In this document: piece by piece, positions 1 to 11,639 of the stretch
Numbering within the stretch: the first letter of the stretch is position 1
Layout: each line of letters begins with the position of its first letter
Assembly (NCBI GenBank): GCA_028583415.1
Contig: CM053275.1
Span: 8,681,208-8,745,207, forward strand
DNA: 64,000 nt
Source of the DNA: Protea cynaroides
Lineage: Eukaryota > Streptophyta > Magnoliopsida > Proteales > Proteaceae
Reading direction: 5' to 3'
Position numbers and translations under genes: made by a program
The notes under the pieces: generated by a model
Told to the model about the DNA's origin: nothing
Seen by the model: only the letters and a program-made list of their open reading frames with translations
Database searches by the model: none

Positions 1-2216
1 AAAAGATGCTTAGCTTAAAACCATGGTTTTAGGTATTGATATCGGATCGGTTGTGCTGCCTATTAAGAAAATAAGTCCCGTTCAAACGGCCTGCCTTTAT
101 TCATCTGCACCAGTGTGCCCCAGTTGTACATTCCCTTCGTTCTACAAACCCTTGTTAAATCTGAACTTCGTTCGTGAAGCTGTGCTTAGTCTCTCTCTCT
201 CTCTCTTAAGTATTGGCCTTGATCAATATGGATAATTGACGGATACGGTATTGGGTGATGAATCAGAATGGGTACTGAACGATGCTGGGTAATACGTACG
301 TAGCCGATAGATACTGGGTAATACGTAGTCGATACTAATCAATACCAAAAAAGAATACTACGTACATTAACATAATGACTGATACTTGATCGATATTAAC
401 CAATAGTAACCTCACAATATCAGTTTCAATACCATGATCTTAAAACCCTTGCTTAGATATTAATAACAGGAATTATGTCGTGATCCATGTAATCCTTTTC
501 AACAGTAAATTTCACTAATCTCAGTAAACGTGGAAGCCCTTGAATTAAGTAATTAATTATTTACTTTTTTTTTTTTTTTTTGGTAGAAAATTATTTACTC
601 TCTCCTCCATGCGTCACTTGTTGTACGTTTAAGGTACCTAAGTACTTGTTTGGTGTTTAGCTTTATTACGGGCTTTTTTATTCACTGTTTTGTTTGTTTT
701 GAATCTTTTGACCGTTTGGTACGGTCTTCATGGAACCAAGAGGTCCATGACCCATGGTCAAAGATATGAAACTTGGAAAATTCCTAAAAAAAAAAAAAAA
801 AAAAAAAACCTAGAAAATAAATTCCATAATAGAGATTATTATATACATTATCCTGTGGACCTATCAGGAAATATACCACTTATTATATCACATAATAAAA
901 TAATGGTTCAAGTCTTCCTAAATTTTTGTTCTCTTTCTATCTCTTGTTTGAATAAACATACAAGACATGATGAGGTATGATTGTATAAATATTGAAATTT
1001 TAATTATATACTTAATTTTTATTTGAAAAAAGATTCTTCGCAGAGTGAAAGTTATGCCGACAATATCTTATTCTCTCTTTTTTCTTAAAGACAATTGTTT
1101 GTTTGTCCAGGCACCCAGTCGGAGGTCAATGATTCGTAGAAATCTATAACCATTGTAGAATACTAGCGTAGGATGATAAAAAAAATCTCTTTTCCCCTGC
1201 CTCATACTGGACGATCTGTCGTTGTTTTCTATACCCATTGATGAATATAAGCAAGAGTACCAATCAAAGTACCCTCCCATTTTTATTTTAAAAGTGAAAT
1301 GGGTATAAAGAAAGGAACTTATACAAAATAAATATAAAATAAAAGATATTGGAATATGTTCAATGAGTCAATCCCCCTATTTAAAAATCTAGACCACAGA
1401 CAATTATTCGACTTATTTTGTTGACCAGTTCAATTATAGATCAATCTTGATCTATGCAGACACGTGGAGATTATGGAGACGATGCAAAACCCATTATTTG
1501 ATACTAGATAAAAATTTTAATTCAAAAATTTAAATTAATAGATGAAAAGATTTCCAAGTATATAAAAGCATTACAGGTTAGTTAGGTAGCCAGTGTGCAA
1601 CTGAACTCCAGATATCGAAGGGTAAATTTTTGAAAAGAGAATATCTCTTCATCTATAGGGATTTGACACTTTGCTAAAACCTGACATTGTGAATCTCATT
1701 ATTAATTATTAACTCATGCATTATTACAGATTAGGTCCAAAATATTTTTACTAAGTCAAGTAAAAAGTCAAATCTCGTGATTTAAGAGATTCTCTAGATG
1801 ATGGCCCTTTGGCCCTCAATGGGTTCATTTCAAGGACAGAGGCAAACAAAATGGAGGTGTTTGGTAACGAAGTCAGTTCTGCATGGTTAAAATTTAACCC
1901 ATCCAAACGAGGTTATATTAAGAAAAGCAATTTATCTTCCAAAAGGTGCATGCATGGTTATATCGCCAGCCGCATCCATTGATGCTCCATGAATCAAATT
2001 TGAAGATATAATGGAAAACAAAATTTGTAGTCCCAAACTGTCCCCTCAACCAATTTCTCTTTCGGCTTTGAGTCCACCTGTGTCCATGGTTTTGGAGGCT
2101 GGTTTCTCTACACGTACGTATACTTTTTGCGGGATTCTATCACTATCCACGAGATGTGGGATCCTTTTCTAAAGTGTAAGAATAATTGGATATGGATAGT
2201 CGTAGGATCACGTGAA
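1..2216. other. Intergenic, no gene recognised
   Basis: AT-rich sequence with no supported coding region; the open frames present are short and lack family motifs. It contains a short CT run near 190-207, a T homopolymer near 567-582 and an A homopolymer near 786-808. A loosely repeated motif around TACTGGGTAATACGTA occurs at about 270-330. Confidence 0.6.
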
Positions 2217-2221
2217 AGGTA

Positions 2222-2643
2222 TGTAAGACTTTTTTTAGTTCTTTTTTAGTTTTTCCAAGGAATTTTTCATGAACCATAACAAATACACCACATAGATTAC
2301 TAGAATACAATGGGCATTAAAAAAAGATGATGAGACACATACCTCTTGCTGTAGATTGATTTTTGACCGTTTTCTGTAGCTTTGAATACTTTGGTTCAAG
2401 TCTTCCACAACTCGTTGGGAATCTCTTTATTTCTCTCTGCGTATGGGAACATGAGAGGAAAATAATCGTGACTACGCGGACCCTAACCGTTAGTATATAT
2501 AATACCACCCCACCCCTGAACCAGTCCCACAGTGGACTAGGTTGGTCTATCTCTAATCATACTTAAACTGGTCTACCTGTAATCAGACTCCCACTGAATC
2601 AACTAATCGTATAATTAATATAGCCCACAATAATATTCTTACA
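2222..2643 (-). repeat. 3' LTR of the 2222-6049 element
   Basis: This 422-bp copy pairs with 5630-6049. It has TG...CA ends inside the short inverted ends TGTAAG/CTTACA. Since the element reads on the minus strand, this is the downstream LTR, preceded in element sense by a polypurine tract. Confidence 0.9.
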
Positions 2644-5614
2644 TTCTCCCACTTGGCCTACATTAATTATAAAGTCACCATTGACCCAACATGGCCATGA
2701 AATCTAATTACATAAAATTCAATCACTTTGACTTAGTCATTAAGCTTACCAATATCAAACAACAGCGAAAAGTACTCCAACACAAATGGTGTATCACTTT
2801 CCATCAGCCACATACAAAGGTCCACTTAATGGCATAAATCGCTTTGAGATGAAAAATGAGTCCAATGATCGACTAACTACGATTCCGTTACCTTTAAATC
2901 CTTATAGGTCAACGCACTTTGACATTATCCAATTTATTGGCAAAACGCCTCCAGCTTGGACTAACATCATACTTTGGCTTACCGTCTTCTTTGGTTAAAT
3001 ACCGCCTTGTAACTTTGACATATCTTGTGAATGAATGCATTCAAACAATAAAATAAATGCTCAAGTAAAAATAACCATGCTCACCAACAAATCAGCTACT
3101 ACACCATATGCAATTTAATCGGACATGGATAAATAAACAAATACTTGATCTCTCACTAGTTAAGCAGATCAAAAGAACTCCCACTGACTAAGAGAATCAA
3201 AAGACTCCCACTGATAAATCTTTTCCAATCATTCCAAGAAAACTGTTTTAATTTGTCTCTACATTGCCCTAGAGATCAGCACTATGACTGGTACAACTAG
3301 AAAACCTAAGATTACACAGTCGAACATGAAAAATTATTCACCACATCATAGAACAAATAAAATCAACATTGCATACAGTCATTTACTTTACAACATCATA
3401 AGCACCATAATAGTATAATTTATTTCCATTTAGTTGAAAGGAAAAACCTTCATTCTGATATTTCAAATAACATCATTATATTTTCAACATGGGAATCAAT
3501 ATGTTAAGTCAAATAATAAACATAAAAACAAATTAAACACTTAAAACCAGAAAAACAAAAAAAAATCATTTGAACGTAAAGAAACTAAATAATTCCAACT
3601 CGCATTCGAGCCAACAGTGTTCATAACCATCCTACTTAAAGTATCTAGGGAGTTCTAGAATCTTTATCATTTTCTAGCTATGTCTATCTAACGTAACAGT
3701 ATTTGGTCAAACCATCTATCTTTGGTTAATCTACCCATCTTTAAGCAATGTACCTTGAAATTAGCTAATAATAATCTTATCACTAGCTCTATGTCTCCCC
3801 TTTAATAATGCAAGCCACCTAGACCTGAACATATTTTTCTGACAAAGAATGTAATATCTAATATATCAAAATACCCTTTGGGATAGTCATCCTTAGACGA
3901 ATACACCCGTGTATGAGTCTAAACACAATATCAAACAACAGAAGACCCATACACCCACCTTTTAATTGCATTAATTGTATCAAAATATCTATGCAAATCA
4001 ATATCATTTTTCTAAAAGTTAACCAATTATACATTCTCCTTTGGGATAAAGATATAGTGGTCTTCTCAGTTTTTGTACAGTAACTACGAAAGAATAATGA
4101 TTCTTGGAATCCCATCACCTTTGGACTAATGAGACCCCTAAAATCGAAACCCTTTTTAATCATGTGCATGAATATACCTTTAGTCTTTGATAATGCCACC
4201 TTTGGGCTAACATTGCCTTTGTTAGCTGTTTTTCACACTTGGGAGAATAGTGTATAATGTATTATTTTATTGTATATGTAAAAACATAAACTTGAGGTTA
4301 GAGAACTTCATGCTAGAACTGAGTATACCATTTTGGTGAAATCCACCCAATCTTTACATAATATCCTCAAACTCTAATTTGAAAAACACTTGACAATGTC
4401 ACCTGTGGGTGTACATCGTCTTTACACAAACATTTACAAATACATTCAACTTTGAATTTGAAGACATCATGGTGAAACTAAGTGTTCCACTTTGGTGGGA
4501 TCGACCTAATTCCACAATGATATCCCTAAATCCTACTTTGCAGTACCATGTGGGTCAACAAACAAAACCTCATGCACTTATAATCTTCTACAAACATTTG
4601 GTACAAAATATAATTGACAAAAAAGCAGAAAAATTACAAATCGAACTAATTTGGGACATTTTTTAGTCAAAATCATATTCTCTAAATAACCAAACTATGT
4701 CAAACTATGTACCAAACTGTACAGCATGAAAATTCGAATATAGCGCAAAAAATCGAGTCAAAATCCAAAGCTTCAAGCGCCCACAATCACCGATCAAAGT
4801 CGGCAATGCTTTCTTGCATCCTAAACCGGTTCTGGCCGGTTTATCCGGGTTCGGTTATGGGGAGATTGAACCTACTGTAAAACAATTTTTTTTGAAACAC
4901 TTTGGTCCAGACCGAACCAAACGGTTTGGTACCAACTGAACCACGGCCTAAATCGTGAACCGATCGACGGTTCAACCACCGATCCAACTGGGTCGCTCAT
5001 CCGGGTTCTCGTGTTAATTTTTCGGGTCATCGGGTCGGATTCTCATATCCTGTTGGTGGGTCCGTGGATCGGGTTGTAGGTTACGATTCAGGCCAGGTCA
5101 AAATTGACCGGGTACTTGGCCACATATGTGTTCCAGACGATCTGGTCTTGGGTCGGTCCGGGTCCGGGCTTGGATTGAGCCTAATCCTTGGATCCGGGGT
5201 TGGTTCTGGATCGACCCATATCAGTTTCGTCCAGCCCTGGGTTGACTCTGGGTTAACTCGCCAAGGTTTCCGGGTTAGCCGAGTTAACCCAGTGACGTCA
5301 GCCTTATTCTTTTCTTTTCTTTTTCTTTTTTTTTTAATAGTCGCTGGCTCTTGGATCTTACCCGTTTTTTCAAGCGGGGCGTGAGGGCGTGTCCGAAAAC
5401 CTATGGGGACTTACCTTATCTCATCAGCTCCGTCTCTCTGAGATCTACAACCCTATCTAGTTTATTTCATCTTTTACCGATCAAAAAATTTTTTGAAGGT
5501 CCAAACCCTAAACAGGTTTGTATGAATAATTTGAGAGAAAAATCTCTCTTTTCTCAATCCATTCAACCTACAGTCTTTAGAATACTTACCCATCCATCCT
5601 AGATCTGTGTGGGA

Positions 5615-5627
5615 GGCTCTGATACCA
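5615..5627 (-). other. tRNA-iMet primer binding site
   Basis: The plus strand reads GGCTCTGATACCA, the reverse complement of TGGTATCAGAGCC, the usual plant initiator-methionine primer site. It sits two bases inside the right LTR and fixes the element's orientation as minus. Confidence 0.9.
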
Positions 5628-5629
5628 AT

Positions 5630-6049
5630 TGTAAGACTTTTTCAGTTCTCTTTTAATTTTTCCATAGGATTTTTCATGAACTATAACAGATACACTACAC
5701 AGATTACTAGAACACAATGGGCATTAAAAAGAGATGATGAGACACATACCTCTTGTTGTAGGTTGATTTTCGATCGTTTCCTGTAGCTTTGAATACTTTG
5801 GTCCAAGTCTTCCACAGCCTGTCGGGAATCCCTTCATTTCTCTTTGTGTATGGGAACAGGAGAGAAAAATAACCGTGGCTGCGGGGACCCTAACCGTTGG
5901 TATATATAATACCACCCCACCCCTAGACCAGTCCCACAGTGGACCAAGTTGGCCATCTCTAATCATACTTAAACTGGTCTACATGTAACTAGACTCCCAC
6001 TGAACCAACTAACCGTATAATTAATATAGCCCACAATAATATTTTTACA
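5630..6049 (-). repeat. 5' LTR of the 2222-6049 element
   Basis: This 420-bp copy of 2222-2643 is followed by the target duplication AGGTA at 6050-6054. A TATATATAATA stretch near 5900 is shared by both LTRs but lies on an AT-rich background. Confidence 0.9.
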
Positions 6050-6054
6050 AGGTA

Positions 6055-6471
6055 CATGTACGTACATCTAGGTGAATTCTGTAAAAAAAAAAAAAAAAAT
6101 ACACGTTTGAGAGGTTAAACTTGCATTGGATGATTAGAGGGGAACAAGTCAATTCACAAGGTTCATTAATTTACATTAGTGTGCATTTATTTGTTTCTAC
6201 GACTCCTCGTTTTCCTACCTCAGGTTGGACTTACTATAATATGACTCAACCTCTCTGTTTGTTTGGAGTTCCGATTTCAAAATCGGAGCAGTCTCTAGTT
6301 CAGAACTCAACCTCCTTTGTTCATCTTTTTTTATCTTCTACAGGTAGACCCCACATCAGAGGAGTATCGTGGAAGCCTGGTTGATTTTAAATCTCTAAAT
6401 TTTAATTTATTAAAGAGATTCTCATCTTTGATGTAAGTCATGACCTGTGGTTGATTGTTGATTACACTTGT
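6055..6471. other. Intergenic, nothing recognised
   Basis: Holds an A homopolymer near 6083-6099 and otherwise unremarkable AT-rich DNA. No gene-like frame with supporting features was seen. Confidence 0.5.
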
Positions 6472-7345
6472 TAGAGCCGGATTTGGTCTGGAGTTCTGAT
6501 GATTATACCTGTTACAAGAAACAAATAGACAGTAAAGAGCGGGTTAAATAACCTTGTGGTCACTTCGATGTTTAAGTCAGTTCTTATGACGATAAATAGA
6601 TGAATTTGGGAATATAAAAAGCCGATTTCCCGTAGAGAGGGACTTAAGCAAATTTTGGGGTTAAGGAAGAATGAAAGAAAGCGAGAGAGAATCTATGAAC
6701 TAGACAGTGAGAGAGAATCAATGAACTAGTAAATCTCAAAGAATCGAACTTTTTACCTTTGTTGTTGAAGGTATTAATTGTAGAAAGGCATGAAATGACT
6801 TGATTGCGGGAGCAGATCGCTCCAGCAGATCCCTCCAGTTATGTGGATCTCGGGGCTTCATCAGATATCTTCAGGGAGTTACCATCATGGGGTAGGAGTC
6901 CCGGCATATATACGTTGGTTCCATCCCTAAGTGCAGGAATTGTTATAGCTGGATTTGGTCTGGAGTTCTGATGACGACACCTGTTACAAGAAACAAACAG
7001 ATAGTAAAGGGTGGATTAGATAACCCTATGGCCACTCCGATATTTAAGTCAATTCTTATGATGAAACAGATGAACTTAGGAATATAGAAAGCCGACTTCC
7101 GCTAGAGAGGGACTTAAGCAAATTCTGGGGGTAAAGAAGAATGAGAGAGAGAGAGAGAGAGAATCAATGAGCCAGTAATTGAGCCAGTAAATCTCAAAGA
7201 ATCGAACTTTTTACCTTTTTAGTTGAAGGTATTAATTGTAAAAAGGCGTAGAATGGCTTGATTTTAGGAGCATATCCCTCTAGTTGTTTGGATCTTGGGG
7301 CTTCGTCAAGATTTTCGGGGAGTTACCATCATGGGGTAGGAGTAG
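6472..7345. repeat. Two-copy tandem duplication, unit about 470 bp
   Basis: A segment beginning near 6472 is repeated beginning near 6940. Both copies share GGATTTGGTCTGGAGTTCTG, later AGAATCGAACTTTTTACCTT, and end in GTTACCATCATGGGGTAGGA. The copies differ by scattered substitutions and by a GA microsatellite expansion near 7140-7162. No coding content was recognised. Confidence 0.8.
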
Positions 7346-8872
7346 ATATTGTGTGATGCCTTCATTTACATCAAATTCATGGAAATTTGAAATTGAATTA
7401 ATCCTAAATCCGATAGGTAGGAAGTCCACAATATTATGTGGTGCCTTCAATTTAAGTAGGGTAATGATCTAGTAAGAACATAGGTGGCTTTTATCACTAA
7501 TTACATAGGTGGTTGCGGTTCGGCTGGATCGATCCATCCGTATCACTTTCGGACTTGACCAACATCCGATTTTAATATTATTTAAATAAAGATGGGACAC
7601 ATGTTGGTTTCTCAATGGATCCGTAATATCGAATCAATTTTGAACATGACTAATACCGTATCCGAGACCAGGATTTCAACCCTTGGGTGGTGGAATTGCA
7701 ATCAGGAATGGATTTACATCAAATAGATGGAGAGATAGAAAAAAAAAATCAAAACTGAATCAATTTGATTCTGATCAGATCAAACCAAAACCGAACCTTA
7801 TTGGATAGGATTTTGGTTGTGTTTTTAGAATCCAATGAAAAACCGAAATTGAACCCGATAAATAAAACCAAACTAGCCTAATAATGGACCGATAAGAGTC
7901 CACTAAGCTAACAGTTTATTAAATATATAGAAAACCAACACCGAATCCGGACTAACCCAATAATGGCCCAATAGAGTCTATTAACACAACTTTTTACTAC
8001 ATATACATATAATAAACCAAAACCGAGTCAACAGCGGACCGACAAGAGTCCATTAAACCAACCAGATAACAAATTGACACCAGACCGGCCCGTTAACTAA
8101 CGTGTACAGTGCAGCATACCCCAACCCGAATTTCTTATTGAACATGTTTTGGATTACCCCCTAAAAAACCCAAGACCAATTTGACCCAGATCAAAACTAG
8201 CCCGTTAACACCCGTATTTGCAAGTTGCAACAATTGCTATACAAGATTGGCTCCAATCGATACTGATCAGAATCGATCCATCGATCGGGCCATCCGATCC
8301 CTCAATCTCTGTTCATTTTATGGATAGGCATGATTAAATGGATCAGGATCTTCTATATTAACTGCCAAGCGACAGTAAAATCTTGACAACTCATAATACA
8401 TCAGGATATACAAAGACGATATTTTTTCCTAATCAAATTGAGTTTTAATTAAAAAAAATTAAGACTCAAGCAAACCATAAGTTGAGCCAATAGATGTGAG
8501 ACAAGTGTTTAAGTACGGCACTTTCGTACGGTCAAATTAGCCTGCAAAACAAAATGGAATAGCTGCATGCATGCGGCAACTGTAATGTCTTATTTGGAAA
8601 TTCTATGCCGATGAGTAGTTGACCATTGACTATTGATTAACCATTTCTCCCGGATTAGGGTTTTAATCAGTCTATTAGGTGGTTCCACTTAGAAGTTAAA
8701 ATGTCACTATCCATGAACTTCTCACATGTGAGGTTTCTAATTAATTAATAAATTGCAGAAACAAGATTCAATATATGGTTGGATCTATAAGAAGTGATCA
8801 TATATGAGTCTCACACTCAAAATAATGCAGCCAATTATAGCACCTTAAATTTGAAATTTATTGTTGGAAATT
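7346..8872. other. Intergenic with degenerate short tandem repeats
   Basis: No gene recognised. From about 7864 to 8075 there are three degenerate units of roughly 70-80 bp, each with an AAACCAA-like start, an AATGGACC-like middle and an AGAGTC-plus-CATTAA-like end. The surrounding DNA is rich in ACCGAACC- and CCGGACC-type motifs. Confidence 0.5.
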
Positions 8873-9630
8873 TGGATTAAATTAAGGGCAAGGGTTATCT
8901 GAGCGGTAGGGTTTGTTACGTTCACTAATGAGGAGGCGTGATCAAGAATTCGTCAGTAGGATAGCGGAGAAGAAAGATTAGGTAGTACGGTGTTGATGTA
9001 ACTCCTACTCTATTGTTCCAAAAACTTTTCTCTTGAATTAATTAAAGAGGCGAAGAAGTAACCAAGAAACCCTTGTAATACGAGAAGAATGACCGGTTCA
9101 AGCAAATCTAGTTGACTAGCGGTTTGCCATAATCATTTTTTTAGCATAAACGTGATTTTTTAGAGTAATTCATTGATTTTCCACTAGAGCACTCTTTCTC
9201 TTGAAATGAAAAAACAATTGCTTCCCAATGCTAAGAATTATTAATAGATTAAATTAAAGGCCACGGTTATTCGAGTAACAGGGTTTTCTACGCTCACCAA
9301 TGAGGAGGGTGGCGGTGAATTTTTCAATGGGGGTAAGGGAGAAGAGAAACGAAGTGTTGGCGTAACTCCTACTTTGTTGTTCGGAGAAAATTTTCTCTTA
9401 AATAAATTAAAGAAAATCAAAAGTAACCAAGAAACCATTGTAGTTAAAACAATGTTGTCTAATTGAGCTGGAAGGCAGACGAGAAGAATGACCAGTTCAA
9501 GCAAATCATGCTGACTAACAATTTGCCATAATCATGTTTTAGTATGAGATTGATTTTTTGCAATAATTCTTTGATTTTCCATAAGTAGAGCATTCTTTCT
9601 CCTTCAATGGGAAAACAATATTTAGGATTA
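8873..9630. repeat. Diverged two-copy direct repeat, unit about 370 bp
   Basis: Segments at about 8873-9225 and 9244-9630 are alignable. Shared landmarks include GGGTT..TACG.TCAC.AATGAGGAGG, GTAACTCCTACT, AGTAACCAAGAAACC and GAGAAGAATGACC.GTTCAAGCAAAT. Divergence is substantial and the second copy carries extra sequence. Probably an old local duplication; no coding function seen. Confidence 0.75.
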
Positions 9631-10926
9631 TTTCCAAAAACAGTATCTTAGCGCACAAGATTCTCATTACTGCAAGGCTTGAGAAGGGACAAAATATACG
9701 TAGCCATATCCACACAATACCAAGAGACTATTTTTGTATTTCGAACCCATGACCACCAAGTTGTAATATGATATCATTATCGTCACACTAAAACTCGCCC
9801 TTTTTTTAAAAAATTATTTATGAGTAAAAAAAAATTTCTGAATATATTTTTATAGAAATTTACTATTAAAATTAATCAAATGGATGGTCATTAATGAAAT
9901 TAAGAAGGAAAAAAAATAGAATTAGGGGTTTTTAATCTCTCATATATACTTTTTACCAAAAATATATAAATTTTAATCTCTGATATATATACTCTAAGGT
10001 GTACAAATTAGTTGGATTTTTTTTTTTTAAGGTAAAGAAATTAGTTGGATTTCATGTTTACAATTAGTAATTTCTTAATACAGCTCTAAGAAGTTTTGAT
10101 GATCCCAAGCTTAACCAAAGCCCTAAAGGCTCACAGGACTTCAATGTTGAAAGTTTATGAGCACACAAAAATCAAAAATCAATTAAGTTCGGGTTTGAAA
10201 CTAAAAGGCTAGCTAAGAGCAAGTAGACAAAAAATAATGATCTTAAATCTTAATCATGCATGTTAATCACACTTAATTTCCTAGTCAACATAGTAGGTGG
10301 ATGGTCATTCTTGAGTCTTGACCTAATCCGCCAATATGAAACAACCCTCACACACCCAAACAAACTCCCCCCCCCCTCCCTCTGGATTGAGAATCTCATC
10401 CATTGAAGGTGGATCGATACGTATCCTGATTCATTCAAAGTGTATCAGGATACACGTGGATCCACTTTGAGTAGGTAGGATCCTCACTACAAAAGTGGTC
10501 TCGCTCCAGAGGATCTTTTCTCCCCCTCCCCCTCCTTCTTACTCTGACATGACTCAGTGGCCTAAAAAGGTCAACTCATGCCCTACACTTCCTAACCCAA
10601 AGCCGGTCCTGATTGGCCCTAATTGAGCCAGTTGGCTAGGCAGGGTTGGCCTTGAATGACCATGCGTCAAGGTTGGGTTGGCCTTGATTGACCTTGACTC
10701 ATGGTCGAGTTCACAAGGTCAAACTTCACCCCTAGTTTGAGGCATTTTGGTTTTGGGTTTGGAATTCCAACCGTATAAAAAGACGCATTTTAAAAATACC
10801 ACATCAACTTAACATATACTATATTTTTTATTTAGAACACATTTTAAGAATACATATCAAACACACTTTTAATTTTAAAGTTTATATGATTATGAGATTC
10901 AATGATTCATAATAATCTGTTCCATA
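9631..10926. other. Intergenic, nothing recognised
   Basis: AT-rich DNA without a supported gene. A C-rich homopolymer lies near 10368-10378. At 10600-10720 short TTGGCCTTGA/TTGACCTTGA motifs recur, giving a weak local repeat. Confidence 0.5.
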
Positions 10927-11639
10927 TATATTGAAAGGAAATTTTCAGCTACCATTAAAAAAGAATTAACCAAATCACCTACCACCCAAGTTGTTTAAAA
11001 AAAAATCATCTACCATCCAAATTAGACAAATGTTAGTTGATGGACTGACGAGAAATGGACTGACGAGAAAGAGTTGAAACTGTGTGTAAACGTTAATACC
11101 CCTTTCTTTTTCCTCTCTGTTTCTCTGTAATATTTTATCAAAAAAGAAAAGAAAAGGAAAAAAGAGAAACCCTAACTCCGGATTATAGTTTTGAATCGTT
11201 TAGTAAATATGATGGTTCTATTATTGAGTCCTTGAAATTCGATTCTGAATCTCATTCATCTCCAAATCCATATCCAGCGCCATCTAACCGAAAGCTTTCT
11301 ATCTATGCAAGAATTGCCCAATCAATGTCGACGGAGGATCCTCCGTGCCACCACCACTTTGGCCCGCATTGCCTCCATCTCTACCCACCGAACCGCCTTC
11401 TTTCTGAAAATCGTAACTACAATCCCTTCATATCTTACTCCCGTTTAGTTCCACAACTTGCTTGACAGCATTGTTGTTCTTGCTATTACTGTCATCTTCT
11501 CCATCGATCTTGACGAAGAACTCTCCCAGTAGACCAAAATCAAGTTATCAACCAACCATTATAGTTTACAAAATGATCCAAAGACACTACAGTAATAATC
11601 AGTGAGAAAAGAAAAGAAAAGTTCAAATGTTATGGAGAA

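Larger units (their letters stand above)
2222..6049 (-). mobile_element. Non-autonomous LTR retrotransposon, complete ends, 3.8 kb
   Basis: Two direct repeats of about 420 bp (2222-2643 and 5630-6049) both start TGTAAG and end TTACA. A perfect 5-bp duplication AGGTA lies directly outside them, at 2217-2221 and 6050-6054. The minus strand next to the right repeat reads as an initiator-tRNA-Met primer binding site (5615-5627 on the plus strand), and the minus strand entering the left repeat is purine-rich (2644-2658). The element is therefore oriented minus, with its 5' LTR on the right. The roughly 3-kb interior has no recognisable gag, protease, reverse transcriptase or integrase; its longest minus frame (3858-4199) matches no family I know. 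The LTRs differ at roughly one position in ten by eye, so this is an old insertion. It is best described as a LARD-like or internally decayed element; superfamily unresolved. Confidence 0.9.

Noticed and set aside
3858..4199. 113-codon minus frame as a gene inside the 2222-6049 LTR element
   Set aside because: It reads in element orientation but matches no retroelement domain I can recognise and is bounded by many stops; treated as part of the decayed interior.
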